Shown one piece after another: positions 1-5,554 of a stretch of 28,118 nt of DNA. Made by a program: the position numbers and the translations under genes. Every line of letters starts with the position of its first letter. Within the stretch, counting starts at the first letter, position 1. Source of the DNA: a virus; the IMG/VR virus record IMGVR_UViG_3300037847_000165, positions 1 through 28,118 of that record; one strand, given 5' to 3'. The notes below the pieces were generated by a model. It worked only from the letters and a program-made list of their open reading frames with translations, did not search any database and was not told the DNA's origin.

Positions 1-54
1 GCAGAAGAAATAAAAGCTAAGGCAGAGAAAATAAACGATATAATAAATGAATAA
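1..54 (+). CDS. C-terminal end of an unidentified gene (5' partial)
   Basis: An open frame enters from the left edge and gives a 17-residue charged, helix-prone tail (AEEIKAKAEKINDIINE) before TAA at 52-54. The next gene starts at 47 inside it, the same short-overlap style seen throughout the window, which supports it being real. Too little is present to name a family. Its position directly before the lysin suggests a lysis-region or late gene. Confidence 0.5.
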   Translation, partial: AEEIKAKAEKINDIINE

Positions 55-535
55 GATAAGCAGACATATTTCATATAAAGAAGCTGTTTATAGTGCTACA
101 GCTAAGCGTAAAGGCATAAAGAACGTCCCTAATGACGACCAAATCTATAACATGAGAAAGGTAGCCGATTATATATTTGAGCCTCTTAGATTGTATGTAG
201 GTGGTGCTATAAAGATTACATCATTCTTTAGAAGTCAAGAGCTTAATGCTGCAATAGGTGGTGCGTATAAATTAGTTGATGGAAAAAAAATTCAGACTAG
301 CCAACATTGTAAAGGTCAAGCTATTGACATAGATGATGTTTTTGGTCATAAAACTAACTATGAGATGTTTGAGTACATAAGAGAGAACCTAGACTTTGAC
401 CAACTTATATATGAGTTTGGCACTAATGATAATCCTGATTGGGTTCATGTTTCATATGTGTCAAAAAAAGAAAATCGTAACAGGGTTTTAAGAGCTATAA
501 GAAAAAATGGCAAAACAAGATACGAATTATTTTAA
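47..535 (+). CDS. M15-family zinc peptidase (endolysin)
   Basis: This 162-residue protein looks like a phage peptidoglycan peptidase of the D-Ala-D-Ala carboxypeptidase / L-Ala-D-Glu endopeptidase (M15) type. Visible motifs are the substrate-side segment ITSFFRSQELN (about residues 57-67), SQHCKGQAIDID (85-96), which holds the SxHxxGxAxD signature with zinc ligands His87 and Asp94, and WVHVSY (132-137) with the third ligand His134. The length is normal for a single-domain lysin. No signal peptide is visible, so release through a holin is expected, and a 3TM holin candidate lies immediately downstream. The start ATG overlaps the preceding stop. Family assignment is strong. The exact bond cleaved cannot be read from sequence. 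Confidence 0.9.
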   Translation: MNKISRHISYKEAVYSATAKRKGIKNVPNDDQIYNMRKVADYIFEPLRLYVGGAIKITSFFRSQELNAAIGGAYKLVDGKKIQTSQHCKGQAIDIDDVFGHKTNYEMFEYIRENLDFDQLIYEFGTNDNPDWVHVSYVSKKENRNRVLRAIRKNGKTRYELF

Positions 536-678
536 TGGACTTTTCTGTAATACTTTTACTGCCAAATGGAATAAACTTAGGGTTTAACTATTTTCCTATG
601 GACGAAGAACACCAATACGAAGAGCTTAACATTTATTTATTAATCATACAATTAAAATGGAGGTTTTATTATGAGTAA
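535..678 (+). CDS. Small conserved phage protein between lysin and holin
   Basis: This 47-residue ORF begins at the ATG that shares its A with the lysin TAA (533-535) and ends 8 bases inside the holin gene. It begins MDFSVILLLPNGINLGF, followed by FNYFPMDEE and an aromatic, hydrophobic C-terminal half (NIYLLIIQLKWRFYY). I associate this LLP-N-G-NLGF plus acidic patch pattern with small proteins of Bacteroidota phages, but I know no function. Overlaps on both sides imply translational coupling within the lysis operon. Its last codons contain AAATGGAGG just before the holin ATG, one of the few plausible Shine-Dalgarno-like stretches here. Confidence 0.65.
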   Translation: MDFSVILLLPNGINLGFNYFPMDEEHQYEELNIYLLIIQLKWRFYYE

Positions 679-1126
679 AAAGAAATTTAAAGAAACTACA
701 GTCGGTCAGCTTTTATTAGGAGCTGCAAGTGTTATCAATCCAACACTCGGAAATGTGTTACAAGGTGTTACAACACCCAAAGAAGCGATTGCAGAAATAA
801 CTAAATCAGATGCTTCACAAGAAGATAAGATTAAGTTACAACAAATAATATACGACCAACAAAACAAAGAGATACAAGCGATAACATCAAGATGGGAGGC
901 AGATAGTATGTCTGATTCTTGGATGTCAAAAAATGTAAGACCTTTAGTTTTAATTTGGTGTATATGTATATTTTCTTTAGCAGGTATATTAGATAGTATA
1001 GAAAGTGTGCCTTTTCACATAAACGACACTTGGAATGATACTTTTGAAAAAGTTATGATGGCTGTAGTTTTAGCTTACTTTGGTGGAAGAACAACAGAAA
1101 AAGCTACAAGTTTATTCAAAAAATAA
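671..1126 (+). CDS. Holin, 3TM (GTA_holin_3TM-like) family
   Basis: This is a 151-residue membrane protein. An N-terminal semi-hydrophobic stretch (about 11-31, VGQLLLGAASVINPTLG) is followed by a charged helical region (40-75). Then comes RWEADSMSDSWMSKNVRPLV, which leads into a strong transmembrane segment (about 90-108) and a second one (about 127-139, MMAVVLAYFGG). The W/R-rich SW-x5-RPLVLIW entry to the membrane segment and the closing YFGGRTTEK are typical of 3TM holins of phages and gene transfer agents. Such proteins permeabilise the inner membrane so the lysin can reach the wall. The position right after the M15 lysin supports the call. The start is set by the AGGTTTTATTATG context. 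Confidence 0.8.
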   Translation: MSKKKFKETTVGQLLLGAASVINPTLGNVLQGVTTPKEAIAEITKSDASQEDKIKLQQIIYDQQNKEIQAITSRWEADSMSDSWMSKNVRPLVLIWCICIFSLAGILDSIESVPFHINDTWNDTFEKVMMAVVLAYFGGRTTEKATSLFKK

Positions 1127-1224
1127 GCGTATATATAATTCATATATATTAATCACAGGTCAGGTTGTTTAAGGGAAGTGTATATATTATATATATATAT
1201 AGGCTAAGTTATATCTTTTTTTTG

Positions 1225-1232
1225 TAAATTAC
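1225..1232 (+). promoter_or_regulatory. Weak candidate -7 element in AT-rich gap before ninG-like gene
   Basis: The 109-base gap 1127-1235 holds an AT-dinucleotide-rich stretch (1181-1201) and then TTTTTTTTG-TAAATTAC right before the ATG at 1236. TAAATTAC fits the TAnnTT core of the Bacteroidota -7 box and resembles the stronger site at 5035-5042. No TTTG lies at the expected -33 position, so this is tentative. Confidence 0.25.
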
Positions 1233-1235
1233 AAC

Positions 1236-1613
1236 ATGCCTAGAAAAATATCTCGCAAAGGTCTTGTAAAAAAACTTGATAAAGTATTTAGTATTTACAT
1301 AAGAACAAGAAACGCTAAAGAGGGAATGGTAAAATGCGTAACTTGTAAAAACCCTTTACCTAAACATTGGAAAGAAGTAGATGCAGGACACTTTGTATCT
1401 CGTAGACACTACTCAACTAGGTGGAATCCACAAAACGTACACGCTCAATGTAAATCTTGTAATGGCTTTCATGGAGGACAAAATTACATAATGGGTAAAT
1501 ACATAGATAAGACCTATGGAGAGGGTACAGCAGACGAATTAATAAATTTATCAAGACAAATTAAAAAGTTTTCTGACCAAGATTTAAAAGACTTGATAGA
1601 AACTTATTCCTAA
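1236..1613 (+). CDS. NinG-like recombination protein (zinc-binding, HNH-like)
   Basis: This 125-residue protein matches the lambda NinG/Rap pattern. It has a basic N-terminus, a CVTC pair (Cys34, Cys37), DAGHFVSR (49-56) with His52, NPQNVHAQCKSCN (64-76) with the second CxxC pair (Cys72, Cys75), then a GG-x-NYIMGKYIDKTYG segment. The four cysteines would hold a zinc and the DAGHF/NVHAQC region is HNH-like. NinG/Rap proteins act on branched DNA, such as Holliday or D-loop structures, during phage recombination. It stands as a single gene between an AT-rich gap and a strong terminator (1631-1663), so it is probably its own transcription unit. The length is shorter than lambda NinG, close to the zinc core alone. 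Confidence 0.82.
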   Translation: MPRKISRKGLVKKLDKVFSIYIRTRNAKEGMVKCVTCKNPLPKHWKEVDAGHFVSRRHYSTRWNPQNVHAQCKSCNGFHGGQNYIMGKYIDKTYGEGTADELINLSRQIKKFSDQDLKDLIETYS

Positions 1614-1630
1614 TTTTTTTTTGTTTTTAG

Positions 1631-1663
1631 AGGGGTTTACTTCTGTAAGCCCTTTTTTTTTTA
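1631..1663 (+). terminator. Rho-independent terminator after ninG-like gene
   Basis: The stem AGGGGTTTAC (1631-1640) pairs with GTAAGCCCT (1645-1653) through one bulged G and one G-T pair, with loop TTCT. A T tract runs to 1662. It closes the lysis/ninG block just before a candidate promoter. Confidence 0.85.
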
Positions 1664-1673
1664 TTAACATTAG

Positions 1674-1702
1674 TTTAAATCAAAATATTTTTTATAACTT
1701 TA
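1674..1702 (+). promoter_or_regulatory. Candidate Bacteroidota-type promoter for the early/replication operon
   Basis: TAACTTTA (1695-1702) matches seven of eight positions of the TAnnTTTG -7 box. The upstream text TTAACATTAGTTTAAAT closely parallels TTAACATTTGTTTATAT of the better promoter at 5012. The -33 box is poor (TTTA, spacer 17). Both sites lead into a similar leader ending TAATAATTATG, and this one directly follows the terminator. Confidence 0.45.
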
Positions 1703-1718
1703 AGAAAAATTAATAATT

Positions 1719-1826
1719 ATGGAAAGTCCAAAAGACCAGTTAATAGAATTGTATTATAGAAGAATACAAGCTATGACTGAAAAAATAAATCAATTACAAA
1801 AACAATTAAATTATGAAAAAAGGTAA
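1719..1826 (+). CDS. 35-residue coiled-coil microprotein
   Basis: This short ORF begins at the first ATG after the candidate promoter and has the leader AATTAATAATT. The protein MESPKDQLIELYYRRIQ... is almost all helix, with heptad-like I/L/M spacing through MTEKINQLQKQLNYEKR, so a small coiled coil is likely. It overlaps the next gene by 14 bases, suggesting coupled translation. The family is unknown to me. The case for it being real rests on its position, start context and regular helical composition. Confidence 0.5.
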   Translation: MESPKDQLIELYYRRIQAMTEKINQLQKQLNYEKR

Positions 1827-2166
1827 AATTAAATTTATTCAAGAAAAAGGCGAATGGTCAAATAGTTCTGGCACATTCAACAAGTTTCAAGTACATTTTG
1901 ACGATGGTCAAAGTTATCAGTTCTTAGCTAAAGGAGACTTCAAGCGTCAGATTGGAGATGAAATTAGTTATACTGTTACAAACGAGAAATATGGAACAGC
2001 AAAACTTGATTATAACCCAGAGCCTAAACAAGTAAATAAAGATGTAACAATTTCTAAATTAGCTTGTTTAAAGGCTTCAGCCGAGTTTAATGCAGGTAGA
2101 CCTCAGTCAGATAGAGTAAGTGTAATAGAAGATGCTAAACACTTCTATAATTGGATAATTAGTTAA
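1813..2166 (+). CDS. Putative OB-fold ssDNA-binding-like early protein
   Basis: This 117-residue protein starts MKKGKIKFIQEKGEW. Its N-terminal 70 residues alternate beta-like strands with turns (FQVHFDDGQSYQF, GDEISYTVTNEKYGTAKL), the look of a small OB-type barrel. The C-terminal helical part (SKLACLKASAEFNAGRPQSD through AKHFYNWI) resembles the helical tail I associate with ssDNA-binding or replication accessory proteins of Bacteroidota phages, where alternating hydrophobics and a W-I end are typical. Two genes downstream lies a DUF3127 protein, another OB-like ssDNA-binding candidate. A role in handling replication intermediates is therefore inferred from fold and context, not shown by a catalytic motif. 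Confidence 0.6.
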   Translation: MKKGKIKFIQEKGEWSNSSGTFNKFQVHFDDGQSYQFLAKGDFKRQIGDEISYTVTNEKYGTAKLDYNPEPKQVNKDVTISKLACLKASAEFNAGRPQSDRVSVIEDAKHFYNWIIS

Positions 2167-2169
2167 GCT

Positions 2170-2373
2170 ATGGTAATACACAATCAAATATTTGAAAGCT
2201 ATAGAGAGGAAGTGCATAAGATAGATGAAGCAATGAGATTATTGGTAAAGTATAAATACAAAATCATAGACTTAGAAAACCAATTAATAGATAGCACAAA
2301 TATCGACAGGGTAACAGAACGAGTACGATACAATAGAGTACCAAAACACAAAAGAATATATTTAAACAAATAA
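2170..2373 (+). CDS. Small hypothetical early protein
   Basis: This 67-residue protein has a helical N-terminal two thirds (ESYREEVHKIDEAMRLLVKY then DLENQLIDS) and a basic tail (RVRYNRVPKHKRIYLNK). It starts 3 bases after the previous stop and ends 2 bases before the next ATG, so it is firmly inside the early operon. No family is recognised. The acidic helix plus basic tail could suit a nucleic-acid-associated adaptor, but nothing specific supports that. Confidence 0.65.
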   Translation: MVIHNQIFESYREEVHKIDEAMRLLVKYKYKIIDLENQLIDSTNIDRVTERVRYNRVPKHKRIYLNK

Positions 2374-2375
2374 AA

Positions 2376-2717
2376 ATGAATAAAATGTCAATAACAGGAA
2401 AAATTAAAAAAATAACAGAATTAGAAGAAAAAGGTAATTTTAGAGTTAGAAAGTTAGTAATAGAAACTAAAGATAAATACCCACAGGTAGTAGCTTTGGA
2501 TTTCACACAAAATAATGTAGGATTGCTTGACGACCCTATTTGCAAAGTAGGAAATATAGTAGAGGTCTTTTACAATGTAAGAGGTAGAGAATGGACTAAC
2601 GCTAATAATCAAGTTTTATACTTTACTAGCTTACAGGGTTGGAGAGTTCGAGAGTTCAAAGAGGAGGTCAGCACATACGACCAAGCACCAGACAGAGAAA
2701 GCGATTTACCATTTTAA
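2376..2717 (+). CDS. DUF3127-family SSB-like protein
   Basis: This 113-residue protein fits the DUF3127 pattern: SITGKIKKI at the start, a middle reading YPQVVALDFTQNNVGLLDD (about 35-53), then KVGNIVEVFYNVRGREWTN (57-75) and YFTSLQGWRV (82-91). The family is OB-fold-like and widespread in Bacteroidota and their phages. The last residues are acidic and end in DLPF, like the C-terminal tip by which bacterial SSB recruits partner proteins. A role coating ssDNA during phage replication is the natural reading. The ATPase gene follows across a strong terminator-like hairpin (2725-2749), which would favour high production of this protein over the ATPase. MNKM gives two possible ATG starts. The first is used here. 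Confidence 0.8.
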   Translation: MNKMSITGKIKKITELEEKGNFRVRKLVIETKDKYPQVVALDFTQNNVGLLDDPICKVGNIVEVFYNVRGREWTNANNQVLYFTSLQGWRVREFKEEVSTYDQAPDRESDLPF

Positions 2718-2724
2718 TTATCAT

Positions 2725-2749
2725 GGGGGTTTAACGACCCCCTTTTTTT
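2725..2749 (+). terminator. Hairpin and T tract between DUF3127 and ATPase genes
   Basis: The perfect GGGGGT (2725-2730) / ACCCCC (2737-2742) stem has loop TTAACG and is followed by seven Ts that end one base before the ATG at 2750. No promoter fits between hairpin and gene, so read-through must feed the ATPase and sigma genes. It probably works as a partial terminator. Confidence 0.8.
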
Positions 2750-3682
2750 ATGCTTATAAACTATTCAGACCATATTAACCGACTAAACAACTTCCGAAAA
2801 GGTAAAGTAAAAGAATCACTTACATTAGGTATTAGAGATTTTGACAAACACTTTAGGTTTGTACATTCTAACTTAGTTATGTGGTTAGGGTTTCCAAATA
2901 TCGGCAAGACACATTTTGTAATCTACATAATGATGCTTTATGCGATTAAACATAAATTAAAGTTCTTAATTTTTTCAAGTGAAAATGACCCTGTAAGTCT
3001 AATACGAAAGATGATAGAGTTTTATTTTGGGTTGCCAATAAATAAGATAGAAGAAAAAGATTATGAGAAAGGTGTAAAATTTGTAGATAAACATTTTAAG
3101 TTTGTTGATTGTTCTAAACAATATACTTATACAAGTTTACTTGACTTGGCTACTAACATTAAAAATGCTTGGGATTATGATTGTTTAATGATAGACCCTA
3201 TTAATTCATTAAAGAAAGAAATAAAGGTTGGTAGTAACGCTTTTGAATATGGCTATGAGCAACTAAGCGAAATTAGAATCTTCTCAAAAAAATATAACAT
3301 TGCGACTTGGGTCTGCTTACATACAAACACAGAAGCACTTAGAAAAGTACATCCTAAAGGACATGATTTTGAAGGACAACCTGCTGTACCTAATTATGCA
3401 AGTGCCGAGAATGGGCAAATGAACGCATCAAGGTCTTGTGATTTTGTAACACTTCATCGTTATATATATGATAAAAGAGATTGGATGTACACAAGAATGT
3501 ACGTCAGTAAGGTAAAAAACCAAGAATTAGGTTATCGACCAAACTCAATGAATGAACCTATAATGTGGAAAAGTATCTTAAACAATGTGGGTTTCGAAAT
3601 ATCAGGAAAAAACTTAGTAAAATATCCAACCAGAAAACAACTAACCATTGACAACACTAGAAAAAATAGCGCAAAAACATAA
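2750..3682 (+). CDS. RecA/DnaB-type (RecA-fold) ATPase, putative replicative helicase
   Basis: This 310-residue protein carries a Walker A motif GFPNIGKT (47-54) after the strand NLVMWL. A KFLIFSSEND segment (71-80) has an acidic residue where DnaB/RecA proteins have their catalytic Glu. A Walker B strand CLMIDP (145-150) and a later THR/sensor-like region (TWVCLHTNTEALR, about 186-198) follow. This order is that of a RecA-fold core without the DnaB N-terminal domain, as in short phage helicases and KaiC-like ATPases. The neighbouring SSB-like, exonuclease and DnaA-like genes support a replication or recombination role. The ATG directly follows the T tract of a terminator. No better start exists upstream in frame. 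Hexamer formation and unwinding are inferred. Confidence 0.8.
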   Translation: MLINYSDHINRLNNFRKGKVKESLTLGIRDFDKHFRFVHSNLVMWLGFPNIGKTHFVIYIMMLYAIKHKLKFLIFSSENDPVSLIRKMIEFYFGLPINKIEEKDYEKGVKFVDKHFKFVDCSKQYTYTSLLDLATNIKNAWDYDCLMIDPINSLKKEIKVGSNAFEYGYEQLSEIRIFSKKYNIATWVCLHTNTEALRKVHPKGHDFEGQPAVPNYASAENGQMNASRSCDFVTLHRYIYDKRDWMYTRMYVSKVKNQELGYRPNSMNEPIMWKSILNNVGFEISGKNLVKYPTRKQLTIDNTRKNSAKT

Positions 3683-4142
3683 AGATTGGTTACGCATAGT
3701 AAAGAGCTTTGGGTGTGAGGGAGACAAATGCGAGGATATTGTACAGGAGATGTACTTAAAAGCTCACACTCTAATAAATAGTGGCACAGATATAAGTTAT
3801 GGAGATGAAATAAACCACTTCTATATATACAGAATCCTGCGAAGTTTATTTATTGATTTATGTCGCAAGGAAGCGAAGATAACAAAAGTAAATGTAGAAT
3901 ACTTAGAAAAGTTTGTAGAGGAAGAAGAAGTGCAACAATACAAAGACATAGAGGGTAAAATGAAAGAATTAGATAGTCTACTAGATAAAATATATTGGTA
4001 TGATAAAAAAGTATTTGATTTAATTTCTGGTGGTATGAGTATAGCAGAACTATCTAAAAACTCAGGTATAAGTTATTACTCGTTATATAATACATACAAG
4101 AATGTAAAAAATCTAATAAAAGAAAATATACAATGGGATTAG
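3648..4142 (+). CDS. Phage-encoded sigma-70-family-like factor
   Basis: This 164-residue protein looks like a minimal two-domain sigma factor. Residues 7-75 resemble region 2: CEDIVQEMYLKAHTL (28-42) is close to the sigma DIVQETFLRA helix, and FYIYRILRSLFIDLCRKEAK (58-77) corresponds to the RNA-polymerase- and -10-contacting part. After an acidic linker (90-105), residues 120-158 (VFDLISGGMSIAELSKNSGI and the helix after it) look like the region 4 helix-turn-helix. Start: an in-frame TAA at 3642-3644 leaves TTG at 3648 as the only near start, overlapping the ATPase gene by 35 bases. The next ATG (3750) would cut into region 2. It probably redirects host RNA polymerase, and the TACGTTATA late elements are the obvious candidate targets (inference). 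Confidence 0.75.
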   Translation: MTTLEKIAQKHKDWLRIVKSFGCEGDKCEDIVQEMYLKAHTLINSGTDISYGDEINHFYIYRILRSLFIDLCRKEAKITKVNVEYLEKFVEEEEVQQYKDIEGKMKELDSLLDKIYWYDKKVFDLISGGMSIAELSKNSGISYYSLYNTYKNVKNLIKENIQWD

Positions 4143-4288
4143 GAACACTATTAGAAAAAATAATAAATATAATTACTTTCGGATATGGCAAACGTATGGC
4201 TACATGGGTAGCAAAAAAACTAGGAAAAGACGATTGTGGGTGTGAGGACAGAAAAAATAAACTTGATGATAAAGTAAAGCTATGGTAG
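4133..4288 (+). CDS. 51-residue Cys-motif microprotein
   Basis: The ORF starts inside the end of the sigma-like gene and overlaps the next start (ATGGTAG). The N-terminal half is amphipathic to hydrophobic (LGTLLEKIINIITFGYG). The C-terminal half has DDCGCEDRKNKLDD. A C-G-C-x-x-R-K/Q-x-x-L pattern recurs, to my knowledge, in small proteins of Bacteroidota phages, without known function. The two cysteines could bind metal only as a dimer or with partners. Tight overlaps on both sides support it being translated. Confidence 0.62.
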   Translation: MGLGTLLEKIINIITFGYGKRMATWVAKKLGKDDCGCEDRKNKLDDKVKLW

Positions 4289-4491
4289 AAGAAGATAGAA
4301 TACTTTGGAAAGCGTTTTTACAAAGAGAGAAACAACATGAAATAAACAGAGAAGAAATAGAGCTTATAGCTAGACTGCACTCAGAACTATATAGACATAA
4401 ATATTCAGAACCCTGCACCTGTAATGGTTCACTATACAGACAATGGATTGCTGAGATAAACAAAATATATGAAATCCCTAATAAAAAATAG
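4282..4491 (+). CDS. Small hypothetical protein with CTC motif
   Basis: This 69-residue helical protein runs LWKAFLQREKQHEINREEIE then LIARLHSELYRHKY, ending SEPCTCNGSLYRQWIAEINK. The HSELYRHKY-x-EPCTCNG pattern followed by a Trp-containing helix looks like a conserved family in Bacteroidota phages. No activity is known to me. It lies immediately after another Cys-motif microprotein, so the pair (CGC then CTC) may act together. It overlaps both neighbours by short stretches. Confidence 0.68.
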   Translation: MVEEDRILWKAFLQREKQHEINREEIELIARLHSELYRHKYSEPCTCNGSLYRQWIAEINKIYEIPNKK

Positions 4492-4861
4492 AAACAGAAT
4501 AAAACAGGTTTTAGATTTTACAGGAGTCCAAAACAAAAAAATGCACCCTTCTGACATAGATGCTGTCTTAGAATTCAACAATGAAGCTCTTATACTTATG
4601 GAGGTCAAATATAAGTTTCACAAAATACCTATTGGTCAGAAACTTCTTCTGCAAAGAATAGCTGATAGGTGGGGAGATAAAGCTATAGTTCTAAAAATAG
4701 AACACTCTTTTAATAATGATAAACTAAATATTCCTTTAGATAAATGCGAAGTAACACAAATCTATTACAACAATAAATGGTCATTGATTAAACGTACTAA
4801 TGTGATAGATTACTTAAATAAGCTAGGACATAAATGGAATATTGCTAAATGTAAATTTTAA
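4469..4861 (+). CDS. PD-(D/E)XK nuclease-like protein
   Basis: This 130-residue protein has a compact restriction-endonuclease-like core: HPSDIDAVLEF (26-36) supplies the first acidic residue (Asp29 or Asp31), and LILMEVKYK (41-49) gives the E-x-K pair Glu45/Lys47. A following GQKLLLQRIADRW helix (56-68) and an IVLKIEHSF strand complete the pattern. The arrangement resembles VRR-NUC and phage resolvase-type PD-(D/E)XK enzymes that act on branched or damaged DNA. In this replication cluster a junction-processing role is plausible. Substrate and specificity cannot be read here. It starts 23 bases inside the previous gene. Confidence 0.68.
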   Translation: MKSLIKNRNRIKQVLDFTGVQNKKMHPSDIDAVLEFNNEALILMEVKYKFHKIPIGQKLLLQRIADRWGDKAIVLKIEHSFNNDKLNIPLDKCEVTQIYYNNKWSLIKRTNVIDYLNKLGHKWNIAKCKF

Positions 4862-4864
4862 ATC

Positions 4865-5005
4865 ATGCCACTACCTAAACCAAAACCAAACGAAACAAGA
4901 CGAGAGTATATGCAACGCTGCATGAATGATAAAGTAATGATTGACGAATACAGAAACGCTAATCAGAGAATTGCAGTTTGTTCTTCTATTTTTGAAAAAA
5001 AGTAA
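4865..5005 (+). CDS. MPLPKPKPNE-type small protein
   Basis: This 46-residue ORF reads MPLPKPKPNETRREYMQRCM, then an acidic middle and NQRIAVCSSIFEKK. The pattern P-x-P-K-x-x-E-x-x-x-x-(F/Y)-x-x-R-C-M ... Q-R-x-A-(V/I)-C is one I associate with short N-terminal modules of phage head-morphogenesis proteins. Here it stands alone among early genes. It is the last gene before the intergenic promoter at 5012, 3 bases after the nuclease stop. Two conserved cysteines (19, 39) may matter structurally. Function unknown. Confidence 0.66.
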   Translation: MPLPKPKPNETRREYMQRCMNDKVMIDEYRNANQRIAVCSSIFEKK

Positions 5006-5011
5006 TTAACA

Positions 5012-5042
5012 TTTGTTTATATTATATTTTTTTGTATATTAG
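5012..5042 (+). promoter_or_regulatory. Bacteroidota-type promoter (TTTG-N19-TATATTAG)
   Basis: TTTG (5012-5015), exactly 19 bases, then TATATTAG (5035-5042) matches the Bacteroidota -33/-7 arrangement (TTTG, N19, TAnnTTTG) with six of eight -7 bases. It lies in a 58-base gap and would start RNA near 5046-5048, giving a leader of about 16-18 bases to the ATG at 5064. Confidence 0.7.
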
Positions 5043-5063
5043 CAGTAAATAAAACTAATAATT

Positions 5064-5210
5064 ATGAAAACACTTATAGACGAATTAGTAATCTTAGACG
5101 ACTGCGTAGTAACAGGTTCGTTCAAATGGAGGTCAGAGATTGACCCTAAATGGAAACCTATGGTATGGAATGAAACCTTTGAATGTTGGACTAAGAATTA
5201 TTGTGGATAA
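5064..5210 (+). CDS. 48-residue hypothetical protein behind early promoter
   Basis: This is the first ORF after the 5012 promoter, with leader AACTAATAATT before its ATG, like the ORF at 1719. The protein runs MKTLIDELVILDDCVVTG, then a Trp-rich half containing KWRSEID, KWKPMVWNE and CWTKNYCG. It has three cysteines and five tryptophans, unusual for its size, suggesting a small folded domain. No family is recognised. It overlaps the next gene in another frame. Confidence 0.55.
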   Translation: MKTLIDELVILDDCVVTGSFKWRSEIDPKWKPMVWNETFECWTKNYCG

Positions 5211-5496
5211 AAAAGTAAATAACCTTAAAGATTTAGAAATCTGGGCAGACCTCAACTTTCTTTCTTCTATTGTCTCCTCCCAATTAGATAAAAGAAAAAC
5301 AAAGAACTTAGAGAAAATGTCCGAATCTATCATTAGGGTTATTTTTTATTTCCAAGAATATTCAAACAACATACGATTATATAAAAAAGCACTATCAGAA
5401 TATCGGCTTACAAAAAACAGAGCTATAGAGAGAGCAAGAAAAGCAGAAAAAGAAAATGAAAAACTACGAAAACAAAATGAGAGCCTTAGCATTTAG
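5203..5496 (+). CDS. Coiled-coil hypothetical protein (start uncertain)
   Basis: Read from GTG at 5203, which overlaps the preceding TAA by 8 bases, the protein is 97 residues. It has a helical N-terminal part (LKDLEIWADLNFLSSIV) and a long C-terminal coiled coil rich in K, E and R (about 55-97). Other in-frame starts are ATG 5170 and TTG 5140, but both overlap the upstream gene over a longer stretch. The GTG agrees with the short-overlap habit of this genome. No catalytic motif is visible. The coiled coil suggests oligomerisation or a scaffold role. Function unknown. Confidence 0.55.
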   Translation: MDKKVNNLKDLEIWADLNFLSSIVSSQLDKRKTKNLEKMSESIIRVIFYFQEYSNNIRLYKKALSEYRLTKNRAIERARKAEKENEKLRKQNESLSI

Positions 5497-5545
5497 TTAC
5501 TTAGGCTTAATAATTATATTTATATACATATTAATAAGCAATTAA
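5477..5545 (+). CDS. 22-residue single-TM microprotein
   Basis: This ORF overlaps the end of the coiled-coil gene in another frame and encodes MRALAFSYLGLIIIFIYILI plus SN: one short transmembrane helix and almost nothing else. It resembles toxin-like or regulatory membrane microproteins in size, but AT-rich DNA readily produces hydrophobic ORFs by chance, so it remains tentative. It ends 9 bases before the ParB-like start. Confidence 0.3.
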   Translation: MRALAFSYLGLIIIFIYILISN

Positions 5546-5554
5546 ATTTAAATT

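Noticed and set aside
1127-1235. AT-dinucleotide tracts as a possible replication origin
   Set aside because: No iterons, DnaA-box cluster or clear dyad accompany the TATATA runs, so composition alone is not enough.
3456-3470. TCGTTATATATATG inside the ATPase gene, similar to the late element
   Set aside because: It lacks the TAC start of the motif, lies within coding sequence (HRYIYD) and is not followed by a gene start.
5140-5202. Earlier starts (TTG 5140, ATG 5170) for the coiled-coil protein
   Set aside because: They overlap the upstream 48-residue ORF over a long stretch. GTG 5203 fits the short-overlap habit, though ATG 5170 cannot be excluded.
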